The position numbers and the translations under genes were made by a program. 64,000 bases of DNA from positions 57,758,968-57,822,967 of the forward strand of contig NC_060257.1 of the NCBI RefSeq assembly GCF_921293095.1, in the 5' to 3' direction. The notes under the pieces were generated by a model. It made no database searches, was not told where the DNA came from, and saw only the letters and a list, made by a program, of their open reading frames with translations. Of this stretch, positions 36,601 to 44,039 are shown piece by piece (position 1 is the stretch's first letter; every line of letters starts with the position of its first letter). This stretch comes from Ischnura elegans. Taxonomy: Eukaryota > Arthropoda > Insecta > Odonata > Coenagrionidae.

Positions 36601-39011
36601 TATCGAGGAAATCGATATCGAGCTACTTTGAGTTTCGATCCAAAATCGATTTTTCAACCTTGATGTTGACCATTTCGTATGATGTCAGCAGCGTCATTAC
36701 CGGCCAATGATAACGTCATCCGTCCCAGATAAAAGATTTGACGTCGCAGAAGAAAGAGATGACCGATGAAATTGAAAAGATACGATCTTCAAGAAAACTT
36801 GATCTTTCTTAAATATTTTAGAGGAGCCGAATGGTTCCCCAAAACTTCAATGATCGTGAATTTATAAATTTTTACCATTAATAATTCAAGCAAGTATTGT
36901 GGATAGATTTTTTTACTTCTTGAATGTGTATTTGGCGTGTTTTTTCGAAATAATAATTAATGTGTTTTTGCACGAACTGTGTTTTTTTTCATAAGAGAAC
37001 CGTCGATATTTTCGATTAATCGATGTTTTGGTTCAAATTTCGATTTTGTTGAAAATTCGAGCTTTTCTTTTCGATCAAAAATCGATTGCTTGAAAATCGA
37101 TTCCGACCTACACCTTTCCATCACTTATTTTAGATTGATTAAGCAATATCATTAGGTAGAAGGTAGTATATTTATATAATAAAATTTTCATCTCACCAAA
37201 CAGGTCAATGGCACTTTGGTGATTCATGAGTACCACACACCCTTCATCATGGCATATATTTTCTTTCCCCCTGATCTTATATTTCACTCCTAAAAGTTTT
37301 GCTGTCATCCTGGACCCCCATGCTGGTAAACTGAAATTAGGAGAAATTTGAATAATATACAAATCAAAAGTCACCAAAGCAAAAGTTTGATGGGAATATA
37401 AAAAAAACAATTGAAAATATTATTTGCAAATTAATAATATATATATTCACATTACGTAATGTAGAAAAAATAACCAAACTGAACTGCCATGAATTAAAAA
37501 TGTTTGGAAAATGAATGCAATTTAACTTATTTTTATAATAAAAATTGATGAAATAAAATTGTTGGCGATAGTGTAAATACCTCTATTATCGCACTTTCTG
37601 TTTGATTTATTCCTTGTATTAACGGAAAAACACTTTTTTAATGTGTTACTTAATTCTCGGAAGAATAATATTTACGTCTGATAGGAAATCACAACAAGGA
37701 TATTGTACCTGGTGGGTATTGTATCCCTGAGGCAATAAATTTTACAGTACCAAAGAAAGAGTCCGTAGTTAGTTAGAGTATTTATAAACACATCGTACAT
37801 GCTTATATCATTAAAAAACGAAGAATAATTATTATTGTAGCATAATATATTTATTAAAATGATATAATAATTATATATAATATATAATATTATTATAAAA
37901 TGAATAAATAATTGTCAATTTCTTTCGCAAGCAATTTTCTAGTTAGGCTCAATTTATTATTCTCGGATTTACTTAATTATACTTGGACGCAATATAAGAC
38001 TTTTATCTTTCACGTTGCAAATCGGTTAGACCTCGTAAAATCTACCGCTATGCATTTCACGTGTGCTGAAAAAAAGTGTTATTTTTTTCCCTTTTCTTGA
38101 CCTTGTTTAATATATAATATAGTATTTCTTGGAGTTTAGGTAATTTATAAAATAAGTTTCAGCCAACGTTTCGATTTATTTTTTAAATCATCTTCAGGGC
38201 TATGTAAGAAAAAGTGTGAACAATATAAAATACAGAGAATAAAACAATACACAATATTTATACATAAAGAAGGTACAATCGGGTATTTTTATACAATATA
38301 ATTTAAAGATATAAATAAATGCCATGATAGGCCACAAAAACATAGACACAAATAAAAGAGAACTCACACGTTAGTTTCAAATTTTCGACCCCTTAGGGTC
38401 TTCGTCGGGAAGGAGACAAGGAGAGACTGAGGAGGAGGACAGAGAATGCCCAAAGGCTGAGGGGATTAGGATAAGATAGGGGAAGGGAGAGGGTGGGGAA
38501 TGGGGGGTGGGAAAGAGGAGAAGGCTATAGAGATCAGTGGGCCCTGTTAAGACCAGGCGGGTTGAAAGCTTGGTATAGCCAAATGGATAATAGCATGGAC
38601 TTTTGATGGAAACTGGATTTTACTTATAATTACTTCCGGCTCGACAACAACAAGTATACGACACTTGACGAAAAATACGACGTCAAACAATAGTTAACTC
38701 ATGAACATCAGCGAAACTGATACGATAGTTAAGAGAAAGGAGCATCTTTCATAAGCACTTTAGCGCTGATAGCGTAGTTCCCTTTGGGCTTGAGCGGTCG
38801 TGTACAAATGGAGGTTCTCATTTAACAATGCATGTACTTACTTTGCGTTTTTAGGGTCCCTCGGCTTTCTCAGCATCAATGGAATAAATATAGAAGCTGA
38901 AATGACGCTCAGCAGGCCGAAAATGAAAAACTTCGCGACATAACGGAATGTACTGCTGACGTAATACAGCACTATCAGCACTGAAATAACTGACGCGATT
39001 TCCTTCAACAT
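15461..39011 (-). CDS. AGPAT: Gene A: 1-acyl-sn-glycerol-3-phosphate acyltransferase (AGPAT1/2-like), 5 coding exons
   Basis: An ER-membrane acyltransferase that would convert lysophosphatidic acid plus acyl-CoA to phosphatidic acid, the second acylation of glycerolipid synthesis. Joining 39011-38842, 37330-37197, 35147-34966, 31857-31692 and 15615-15461 gives exactly 807 nt, 268 residues plus stop, close to the family's 270-290. All junctions are GT-AG and keep frame. The PlsC motifs lie in order: NHQSAID (NHx4D catalytic block), GTIYIDR, FPEGTR, and PILPVV. Hydrophobic segments fill the N-terminal 50 residues, as expected for a membrane anchor. The ATG at 39011 is the first Met of a predicted anchor; the frame stays open upstream to the acceptor near 39056, so a few more residues or a 5' exon are possible. 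Intron 4 is 16 kb of repeats. Gene B is its divergent paralogue. Confidence 0.9.
15943..16611. repeat. Family A repeat, copy 2 (full length)
   Basis: Ends AATAGGGTAGTTTCC and GGAAACCACCCTATT. It contains CACGTGACGTCACAGGGACC and CGCGTTTTCGCGCGCTTGAA. The short frames inside it are also open in other copies by chance of homology and are not genes. Confidence 0.85.
16889..17787 (+). mobile_element. hAT transposon, internally deleted, 899 bp
   Basis: Starts CAGGGGTTCCCAAACTGGGG and ends AGTTTGGGAACCCCTG, a 15-bp inverted repeat. The 8-bp target duplication TTCTAGCG is perfect (16881-16888 and 17788-17795). The interior keeps only the C-terminal end of a transposase frame (17178-17393). Confidence 0.92.
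17178..17393 (+). pseudogene. hAT transposase C-terminus (ZBED-like dimerisation region)
   Basis: The frame contains RFSATYMCEKAFSTLVAIKT, then KYRNKLDVESDLRCALS, the conserved hAT family dimerisation domain as found in ZBED5-like insect and vertebrate hAT proteins (F..TY.CE.AFS.....K...R..L). The N-terminal BED finger and the DDE catalytic part are absent, removed by internal deletion. It cannot be active. Confidence 0.85.
18118..18636. mobile_element. MITE, AGGCCTG-ended family, copy 2, carrying a foldback
   Basis: Starts AGGCCTGGTTATACGATAAA after a TAA and ends near CCGTGTAATGAGGTCT, degenerate inverted ends. The inner sequence AATGCACCGTGTAACCACC matches copies at 958-1183 and 60444-60678. 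The centre is displaced by the foldback at 18287-18498. Confidence 0.65.
18287..18498. repeat. Long foldback (near-perfect hairpin)
   Basis: Arms of about 95 bp: ATAGAAGGAATAATAACTTT on the left returns inverted as ATAGAAGAAATAATAACTTT on the right. Long shared blocks are GACCGACCACGGTTTCGTTA and TTATCAAGGTCTTGA. The loop is about 18 bp. It sits inside the MITE at 18118-18636. Confidence 0.85.
18640..19745. other. No recognised feature
   Basis: AT-rich. Short frames at 18853-19119 lack motifs. Around 19680 CCTGATGAAGGTG...AAATCGTTGG is loosely like the PLE-type stem-loops noted at 38160-38400 and 60860-60990. Confidence 0.35.
19746..20129. mobile_element. AGCTGACCCGG-start element, inverted truncated copy
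   Basis: Reverse complement of about 8729-9110. Shared blocks are AATCCGCGTAAACGTG, AGAAAATGTCTTTCTGACAA and CGCTCTTGATTTATAAATGG. It ends at 20129 with CCGGGTCAGCT. Confidence 0.75.
20130..22394. other. No gene recognised; scattered repeat fragments
   Basis: Frames at 20364-20699 (both strands) lack motifs and flank a small inverted repeat (GATTGTTTGA...TCAAACAATC, 20528-20560). At 21740-21860 CCCGGTGAAATTCGTATC then GGCTCAACCGATTAGGTCAA looks like an arthropod interspersed-repeat end, and its motif recurs weakly near 24080. A TA microsatellite sits at 21180. Confidence 0.35.
22395..23500 (-). pseudogene. Helitron Rep/helicase N-terminal remnant, split by family A
   Basis: From 23500 a frame starts MQRRRRSNLGRR and continues through TDDQRETDNNN, the basic opening typical of Helitron proteins. 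It stops at the boundary of family A copy 3. Left of that copy the match resumes at 22584: RSRVTENDADRLRMQ, QQRARRNEIERFRKC, then AFNYDPKVDY, the FNYDP.IDYS motif ahead of the zinc-finger and Rep domains of Helitron helicases. In-frame TAA, TGA and TAA codons and loss of the following C..C region show it is dead. Confidence 0.75.
22586..23253. repeat. Family A repeat, copy 3 (full length, inside Helitron remnant)
   Basis: Ends AATAGGGTAGTTTCC and GGAAACCACCCTATT. This copy shows the intact TTAA target that the piggyBac element used in copy 1 (GTCTTAATAATCACTTATT, near 22870). It divides Helitron coding sequence, so it is a later insertion. Confidence 0.88.
23501..24656. other. No recognised gene
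   Basis: Frames at 23720-23914 and 24343-24773 lack motifs. No match to other repeats was found apart from a short GGCGCCTTTAAAACC block near 24040. Confidence 0.35.
24720..24928 (+). pseudogene. copia retrotransposon, gag start fused to pol end
   Basis: 24768-24836 reads NNYQPWKFKMKMVFIREGV, the conserved N-terminal Gag block of Ty1/copia elements. Within a few bases another frame reads DMFADELTKPVPKIKF and LRNRMGLTK followed by TAA (24926-24928), the conserved end of copia RNase H. Almost the entire element is missing between them. A purine-rich tract (AAATGGAGG) and TGTTAGAAGT at 24944 fit a 3' LTR start. Confidence 0.7.
24944..25080 (+). repeat. Candidate copia 3' LTR (start)
   Basis: Begins TGTTAGAAGTATTAG right after the polypurine tract and contains AAATAAAGCTGTG, a likely poly(A) signal. 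The right end is uncertain and no 5' LTR partner is visible upstream. Confidence 0.4.
25741..27440. mobile_element. Foldback-type element with GATCG-rich subterminal repeats
   Basis: Two inverted halves. The inner arms are 26070-26400 and 27080-27300 (CTTCAGAAGGTGGTAGG versus its inverted form CCTACCACTTCCTGAAG). The outer parts, 25741-25920 and 27340-27440, are degenerate short tandem repeats of the type TTCGCGATCGA..TCGGTC. The middle is occupied by an inverted family A copy (26404-27068). Frames open over the tandem part are low-complexity and not genes. Confidence 0.6.
26404..27068. repeat. Family A repeat, copy 4 (inverted, full length)
   Basis: Ends AATAGGGTGGTTTCC (left) and GGAAACTACCCTATT (right), opposite in orientation to copies 1-3. 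It retains the GGTCCCTGTGACGTCACGTG core. Confidence 0.88.
27441..29900. other. No gene recognised
   Basis: About 2.4 kb with only short frames (27618-27876 on both strands, 29389-29649) that lack motifs. A perfect 13-bp-arm hairpin lies at 29155-29185 (TTTTAATCATGGT and inverse, 5-nt loop). A SINE piece is at 28229-28335. Confidence 0.35.
28229..28335 (+). mobile_element. SINE 3' portion, same family as 52862-53041
   Basis: Carries TTTTCTCTGTGGATTTTTCG, then GTGACTCCTGTAAAGTTATC and CCGTGGCTAG in one orientation. At 52862-53041 the same two blocks occur, but with the second inverted and placed upstream of the first. The tRNA-like head is missing here. Confidence 0.6.
29901..30210 (-). repeat. 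Repeat F, copy 1, next to a family A-like end
   Basis: On the minus strand 30170-29985 matches the plus strand at 47560-47710 (GGCATTTGGGGTTCAAAAATCG, then GAGAAAC.AATTTTCAG..CGAT.GGAGCAC). A TIR-like ATAGGGTGGTGTCC at about 29982-29966 resembles the family A right end. The two copies also keep similar translations (RETNFQ.DRST.NFGKIV), so a decayed coding origin is possible. Confidence 0.45.
30862..30950 (+). repeat. LINE 3' tail fragment
   Basis: GGTAGCCCGCAGGGCAATTTGTACATGTTG resembles the LINE tail at 1830-1865 (GGCTCGCAGGGTAATTTGTA). It ends where family A copy 5 begins. Confidence 0.4.
30951..31600. repeat. Family A repeat, copy 5 (right end lost)
   Basis: Starts AATAGGGTAGTTTCC and runs to AATAAAAAAATAAT at 31600, where the last ~18 bp of the family are missing. 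It lies 91 bp from gene A exon 4. Confidence 0.85.
31692..31857 (-). CDS. Gene A coding exon 4 (FPEGTR exon)
   Basis: Acceptor TTTGTGTTTCAG before 31857 and donor GTGAGTACTT after 31692. It encodes ILMFPEGTRHNGE, the PlsC block III that binds the glycerol-phosphate substrate, then LPFKKGAFHVALGAEAPI and LPVVTS (block IV). It ends with one base of a Gly codon. Confidence 0.92.
31858..32430. other. Gene A intron 3, no other feature
   Basis: Overlapping frames on both strands at 31992-32261 have no motif. I see no repeat match. Confidence 0.35.
32431..32707. mobile_element. hAT-type MITE, GGCGTACCCAG family
   Basis: Starts CATGGGCGTACCCAGAGG and ends CCTGGGTGCACCGTTG. TCTCCATA (32423-32430) and ACTCCATA (32708-32715) form an 8-bp target duplication with one mismatch. 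It lies inside gene A intron 3. Confidence 0.8.
32884..33507 (+). pseudogene. Penelope-like element, GIY-YIG endonuclease remnant
   Basis: A frame at 32884-33130 reads FLPYVAGTAEKIARILRRHD then LLSNRKDKLPE and EEVYEV, the linker and the GVYKV start of the endonuclease. After a one-base shift at about 33128 it continues SDCGQAYIGQTSRTHRCRLQ, EHRRAV and FRTSAIAEHTW, the YIG motif, the conserved Arg and the AEH motif of GIY-YIG domains in Penelope-like retroelements. One in-frame TAA follows near 33300 before CWKLVYNENKK. The reverse transcriptase part is absent. It lies in gene A intron 3 on the opposite strand. Confidence 0.85.
33508..34210 (+). repeat. PLE-associated terminal repeat, copy 1
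   Basis: It follows the GIY-YIG remnant directly. Landmarks: CACCGGGGCCAAGACCC, TACGCCCGATCACC, GAGCCCGCCGACGCCTCTGG, then after a pyrimidine-rich insert GCTATAGAAGCGAAGGAGGC and GTGGATTTTCCTATGAGGAA. The same landmarks occur twice in tandem at 44040-44905. This fits the pseudo-LTR or 3' region of the element. The 132-codon frame here is low-complexity and not a gene. Confidence 0.65.
34211..34965. other. Gene A intron 3, no other feature
   Basis: AT-rich, with no motif-bearing frame. Confidence 0.35.
34966..35147 (-). CDS. Gene A coding exon 3
   Basis: Acceptor ATATTTTTCAG before 35147 and donor GTAAGATT after 34966; 182 bp, the same length as gene B exon 3. It encodes ANLWKIMERCTVIVKK, then WPFGLGAWLWGTIYIDR (PlsC block II with the G.I.IDR motif), ending in AIKERK at phase 0. 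Confidence 0.93.
35346..35798 (-). pseudogene. LINE C-terminal remnant, 150 codons
   Basis: A continuous frame reads ILEYASMVWDP, then LERVQRKAARYV, LGWESLESRRKRNRL and a tail with NRLPAEL. This is the conserved region downstream of the reverse transcriptase in CR1/Jockey-type LINEs. No upstream domains are present, so it is a 5'-truncated insertion in gene A intron 2. It is the least decayed LINE copy in the window. Confidence 0.85.
36120..36315. repeat. Complex hairpin with TTTTCCACA arms
   Basis: TTTTCCACATAAAATATTTA appears at about 36150 and 36230 and inverted at about 36285. ACTAGTGCGTTGAAACCATG and its inverse lie between. It is a palindrome with one arm partly duplicated. Gene A intron 2. 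Confidence 0.7.
37197..37330 (-). CDS. Gene A coding exon 2 (NHx4D exon)
   Basis: Acceptor CTCCTAATTTCAG before 37330 and donor GTGAGATG after 37197; 134 bp, as in gene B exon 2. It encodes LPAWGSRMTAKLLGVKYKIR and then CVVLMNHQSAIDLF, holding the catalytic His and Asp of PlsC block I. Confidence 0.93.
37331..38159. other. Gene A intron 1, AT-rich
   Basis: Very AT-rich, with ATATAATATATAATATTATT near 37870. No gene or matched repeat. Confidence 0.35.
38160..38545 (-). repeat. Penelope-type stem-loop sequences and purine-rich tract
   Basis: Minus strand 38200-38165 reads CCTGAAGATGATTTAAAAAA then AATCGAAACGTTGGCTG. Minus 38412-38375 reads CCGACGAAGACCCTAAGGGG then TCGAAAATTT. Both are the CTGA.GA / stem / TCGAAA arrangement common in terminal repeats of PLEs, where hammerhead-like motifs are known. 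38410-38545 is a G/A-rich tract. Confidence 0.4.
38842..39011 (-). CDS. Gene A coding exon 1 (N-terminal anchor)
   Basis: ATG at 39011-39009 and donor GTAAGTACATG beginning at 38841. It encodes MLKEIASVISVLIVLYYVSS, followed by a second hydrophobic run and MLRKPRDPKNA. The exon's acceptor is near 39056 (TTACAG), so its first 44 nt are either 5' UTR or extra coding. A mutated copy of this exon lies at 47106-47272. Confidence 0.85.
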
Positions 39012-39362
39012 TGTGGCTTCCTTGATGATCAGCTGTGACTGCTGCTCATGAAATCCTGTAATGTAAAAAGTATTATTGTTAGTATAATATTAATTTATCC
39101 TCTGATTATAAGCACGTGATGATAAATCAATTTTTAATATGTTGAATGTCATGAGTTGATTAATTAAATTGTACTTTAGGACTTGAGTATTATCCGACGC
39201 TCTCTCAATCTTAGCATAGTTCATAGGAGGGACGCATAATACGTGGTTTAGAAAATAACAGAAGTTTTAGTTTTCCGAAAAAATATTTATTCCTTTCATT
39301 AATGTTGTCGCCTTCAAAATAGTCCCCATTGCGTACTGTGGACTTGTGCCAGCACTTCTTCC

Positions 39363-39667
39363 CAGTGGCGCAGCAAGGAGGGGGTTTTGGGGGATAAATC
39401 CCCCCCCCCCTGAGTTCAGAGAAATTTTTTAGTTTAATCCATTTTCCTTATTTGGATCAGCATTACTTAAAGAATAGTGCTAGGATTTATCAAAGATCCC
39501 TTAGAAAGCCGTAAAACTCGCCATTTTGAACCATTATTCTTCAATTTTTTCTGGAGGAAGGCACCAGCAACGCCTGATTACCCTGGTGGGTATGCAATAC
39601 CCCACTCTCGTAAGTATTAGTTGCGCCATAAAAACCCCCATAACCTTAATTCCTAGCTGCGCCCCTG
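39363..39667. mobile_element. hAT-type MITE, GGCGCAGC family, copy 3
   Basis: Starts CAGTGGCGCAGCAAGG and ends CTAGCTGCGCCCCTG with a perfect 8-bp duplication CTTCTTCC (39355-39362 and 39668-39675). Removing it rejoins the mariner coding sequence. Confidence 0.92.
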
Positions 39668-39853
39668 CTTCTTCCAGTCCTCGAAATACTTCTCAAACTC
39701 GATCCTTGGGATAGCCTTTAGCTCTGTACCCAATCGTCTTAGTGTCATCTATGTTTGTAAAACGACCGCCCGTAAAGGTTCTCTTTATTTTTGGATATAG
39801 GAAAAATTCATGCGGAACCATGTCTAGCGAATGTGGAGGCCGGGGTATTGTAA

Positions 39854-40086
39854 AGGCCGTTTTACACGGGGCACGGAATGCGCAGGTTAGAGCTGCATTA
39901 ATTTCTAAAATGGCGTGGAATTGCGCGAATGCATGAACGAAATTAGGACTGGGGCTATTTTGCCGTCTCGCATCCACGCATTCTGTCATGTGTTCTAGCA
40001 ATTCACCGCTTTACACGACGCAATTTTGATTGCGCCTTCGCACGTACGTTAGATTGCGCACTTCCGTGTACCGTGTAAAACGGCCT
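39854..40086. mobile_element. MITE, AGGCCGTTTTACACGG ends
   Basis: Perfect 16-bp inverted ends AGGCCGTTTTACACGG. It interrupts the mariner frame between DEKQYC and IPRPP. It is a divergent relative of the AGGCCTG MITEs. The target duplication is not clean (TAA on the left, CAA on the right). Confidence 0.8.
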
Positions 40087-40180
40087 CAACAGTATTGTTT
40101 TTCGTCCAAAAATCGTCGAATAAGCTATGAAGTGTGAGCCAAAAATCGCCTATAGCTCTTAAAAGAACGTCAAATCTTGG

Positions 40181-41849
40181 CGGATACCGAAAACAAAGTG
40201 AACAATTCAAACAGCTGAAAGCGTTATCATACTTCAGGGGCATGTACATCGTATACCAACATAATAAAAAAAAACTTTTGAAAATCGGACTTTCCTAACT
40301 CGAGAAAATTCAAAAAAATAGTTCCCATTATTTTCTGAACACACCTTGTATGTTTTTGAGCAACATATTTGATAAATAAGATGTAAGGACACTTGAAAAA
40401 AGAGCGAGATAGCCGCAAAAATATCACGATTCATTGTAATCGCGTATCAAATCGTTATCATCGGGGAAAGATTGTGAAAATGAGAATTTAGGAAAAAAAC
40501 AACTTTGTTTCGGTCTCAAACATTCTAAATTTTAATCTCTCAATATTTTGTTAAATATGAGGAGATTTAAAAAAAATCCCCGAACTAATTTTGATACTGA
40601 CCAACCCAGTGTTTTCCCGCAAAGTTTTTAATGCATCGATCGCTGTCATTTGAAATTGCCGCGATGACCAAGAAGAAATGCGATTGGTTTTCAACTTCAT
40701 AGCTGACGCATTGATTGGCTTGATCAGTGGAGTAAACGAAAAGGTCACTACCTCGCTACATTACGTTCCGATGTAGGCACGTGTGTGAAAATGTTGAAAT
40801 TGTCGGATTTGATACTGCTACACATTTCTTATCTCGTCCATATCATGTTTTTTCACGAGAAGCAGTTGCTTAAGAAGATAATTTCGACCGTGGTCAAAGC
40901 TCACGGATATGACCACGGAAGTTGAGCGTATTTTTTTATTTTCTACGGTAGACTGAAGTATAGAATACGAATTCCGTGAACAGAATGTCCCATTTCTATA
41001 AAAGCTATAGAATACTACATCTATATATTGCCCAGCAAGACTCCTCAATTGGTGTGTGGCGCGGGGTGTTAGGACACCAGCCGTTTGCCCATAAAAAGGA
41101 AATTCTCTGCCGAAAGTACGCCTAGAATTTATTGAAGTCGTTTATCGTGCGGGGGAAAAACCTTTTCGGCAAATTATCTCTCTTAATTTATCGTTTCTGT
41201 CGGATCTGGAAATGAAGAGGAGTTCTAATGTAATGTTCTCCGTGTCGCTCTGAAAGATACCCATTTTTAAAAGCTCAACCAATCTAAGCCTTGAACGTAA
41301 CATCCGAGTGAATATGCAATTGCTACAGAATGTTTTGTGGGATTCCTTTGATTCCTTTCTTTAACATCAAGGGTTTTTAAATGACTTAGAAACACAGATA
41401 CGGTACATAAACAATGAAAAAAATAAGAGTCGACCATCAAATAAATTTTATCTACAAATATTGATCACCCATAATCATGTATCATATCAAAATCGCTGCA
41501 GAGTTCAATCACCAGATGTTGTCAGCCAATTATGCAAGCGAATATTTGCGCAATTACGAGGAAATTGCAAGGATGATGATAAGCAAAGCGAAGTAATTGG
41601 AGTTTTCGAGAAAATAGCAAAATTTAGTACGGGAGAATTTTTCTTTACTTTATTTTAACAGTGAAATTTGACATCACTAATAAGAAAATTAGAGACATAA
41701 GAAATCGGACACAACAGAATATGCTTAATATTGCCAATTGATTTCGCGCCTGCGAATTTTAACGCATTGACGACCGGAAAATCAGTGTTTATGACTTTTC
41801 TTTTCAGCTGATACCCCTCTTTTGTTCAACAATCATATATTGTTTTTTC
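40181..41849. other. No gene recognised
   Basis: Short frames on both strands without motifs. The start of the mariner element should lie here but is not recognisable. Confidence 0.35.
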
Positions 41850-42275
41850 TTGGTTAATAATTGGTGTTTTATCACCTATTATCTATAGTTATTAGGAGTT
41901 GTATCTTCGGAAATTCCATTACGAGAACGGTAAACGATCAGTAAAACAATATTAATAAGTTTTTATACCCAAACTTTTGTGTACTTGATTCACTGAAACC
42001 ACAGTCAACTTGCTATCAGGCTCTGTGACTGGACTATTGGGAAATTTCGCGAGTAAATTGTTTCCTCACGGTAAATAATTGATGATTTATTACCTTTTAT
42101 AATAGTTATTATGATATGTATCTTCGGCAATTGCATAGCGAGAGCGGTAAACTATCAGTAAATCAACCATAATCAGTTTGTTTGCACAAGCATGTATAAT
42201 TGAGTCATTGCAACCTTAGTCAACTTGTAATCAGGCTCAGTCGAGACCACTGGGAAATTTCACGTGTATTAGGAA
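41850..42275. repeat. Tandem duplication, period about 218 bp
   Basis: Two units. Landmarks in both are ATAATTG.TG.TTTAT.ACC, TGTATCTTCGG, GCGGTAAAC.ATCAGTAAA, GTCAACTTG..ATCAGGCTC and ACTGGGAAATTTC. Divergence is clearly higher than in the 192-bp tandem at 10722. Confidence 0.75.
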
Positions 42276-43589
42276 ACAGCTTAAGATAAATGATGAGCGA
42301 AGCATGAATAAGCCCGTGCTTACAATTCAACGGAAATTAGCCCGTTAAGCATTTCAGCCCTTCGCCGTCATTACTATGGAATATGAAAACTTCAAAATAG
42401 ATACCAGCACAGAATACAAACAGAGATATGCCATATGAATTTTTAGTTTACCTCGGGAATAAACTAAAAATTGGCAGAGTATGCATAGTAGAAATGAATT
42501 CTAAATGTGACTTAGCCATAACCAAAAAGCAGAAACCAATATTAAAACCCTACTTGAGTATCTATATACTATAAAATCCACTTCCGATCACTGACTGACT
42601 GATTGACTGATTCATACAAATGTTTAGGGTAAACGAGACGAGATATGACGAAAATTATAGAATCGACCCCCGCTAGAAACGTCTGAAACCCTAGAAATAA
42701 TTATCGAAATACAAAATTTTCTATCTATCAGAGATTCCAAAAGCTTCTATGTCTCTACTTTTGTTGGGACATTTACTTTATCTCTACCATTAATTTAGGT
42801 AAATTAATATTTGAGATAAAGTTAATTTAATAAGCATTCAGTAGATGTTCTTCTAAATTTTTAACTTTTTGGGCTATGAAATATAAATGTTCTAGGTTGC
42901 ATTGACCATAATTTCAAAAAGTACAAGAATATGAATAATAGGAAATTCTGGTAGGAAATTCTTCAAAGCGATCAAAAGAGAGTTATTACATGGAAAGGAA
43001 AATGTTAACTAAACCATATAATTGCGCAATTACTAAAACTTTCGCGGCCCATGTTTGTCAATATTAATGGATAAACATTGACCAGTATGGAAGCAATAAT
43101 TTGGGTAACCCCCAAAATCCATTAATATAGACAATGAAATTACCAATGGATTTCATCAAATTCCTGACACTTCTCCTCCTTCGTGAGTATTGAATTTAAT
43201 GTAAATAAATAGAATTTCCAATCAATATAAACAACATGAAAATAAATGCTATCGTCGTAGTCAAGAAACGACACGAATCAATCTTGGTCTCATTCGCACA
43301 AGCTAGAAAAAGCACTTGTTTTTCATCACTCTGATGATTGCACAGAACACAAGCATAAATCACTGCACGAAACTTGTGACTTTGTTCGCAGTCACGCGCA
43401 CGGGTTCAAATAGTTAAATACACCACGGGTGAAGCTCGCCATGAAATAATATTTGGCTTGAAAAACCCATCCCGAGGTTCGCTATGAGAAGGTTATTTTT
43501 TCTTATTAACTATTATGAAATGAAACACGAGCTACCATCATCGCAGTTAACTTCAGAATGTTACTAATTTTCTCCTCGAGGTAAACTTC
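42276..43589. other. No gene recognised
   Basis: Includes a short GACTGACTGATTGACTGATT microsatellite at about 42590. Otherwise AT-rich without motif-bearing frames. Confidence 0.35.
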
Positions 43590-43975
43590 TACAACAACTT
43601 ATATCCGAAACACTAGTGTGCTTCTCAGCTACTGTTATAGTAATTCTTATAATTTATTAATAAATGAATAGACGACTTTTTTGATATGTAGCTCATCTAA
43701 ATATGGATATTTGTTTATATCGCTCGTTGTACTGATTTTTAAAACAAGCATCCTAGAAATTTGTACACTTTAGCAACACATGCATTTACAACACCATTAA
43801 GGTCTGATTACTCGGTAAATTAACACGTATGAGTTATTGTCTGATTGTTTGAACGATTTTGGTGGACCCGAAAGTAGCATGTACGAATCCATGAACTTAT
43901 ATCCGAAATTATAGCACACTTCCCAACTACATTTATAGTGTTTCTTATAATTATAATGAATACGATGGCAGACTT
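43590..43975. repeat. Direct repeat pair bracketing half of an AGGCCTG MITE
   Basis: AACTTATATCCGAAA followed by ATTCTTATAATT.TAATGAAT occurs at 43598-43675 and 43892-43970. The left half of a MITE (AGGTCTGATTACTCGGTAAA, 43799-43889) ends where the second repeat begins, suggesting a rearrangement with breakpoint at 43889. Confidence 0.6.
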
Positions 43976-44039
43976 CACCGTTTTTACGTTGGGGCCATAT
44001 ATCCAAAGCAATGCCCTTTGGGAAACCCTACAATTATCA

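Larger units (their letters stand above)
39230..40180 (-). pseudogene. mariner transposase C-terminal half, twice interrupted
   Basis: Pieces in order on the minus strand: LIRRFLDEKQYC near 40150-40095; then IPRPPHSLDMVPHEFF and PKIKRTFTGGRF at 39850-39745 (the PPYSPDLAP.D.FLFP catalytic block; here H-E replaces the last Asp position); then IEFEKYFEDWKK near 39700; then NGDYFEGDNI near 39340. The gaps are a MITE (39854-40086) and a hAT-type element (39363-39667). A frameshift near 39715 and a stop before LIRRF confirm decay. Confidence 0.85.

Noticed and set aside
42585-42615. CRISPR-like short repeats (GACTGACTGATTGACTGATT)
   Set aside because: A simple 4-bp microsatellite without spacers, in a eukaryotic context.
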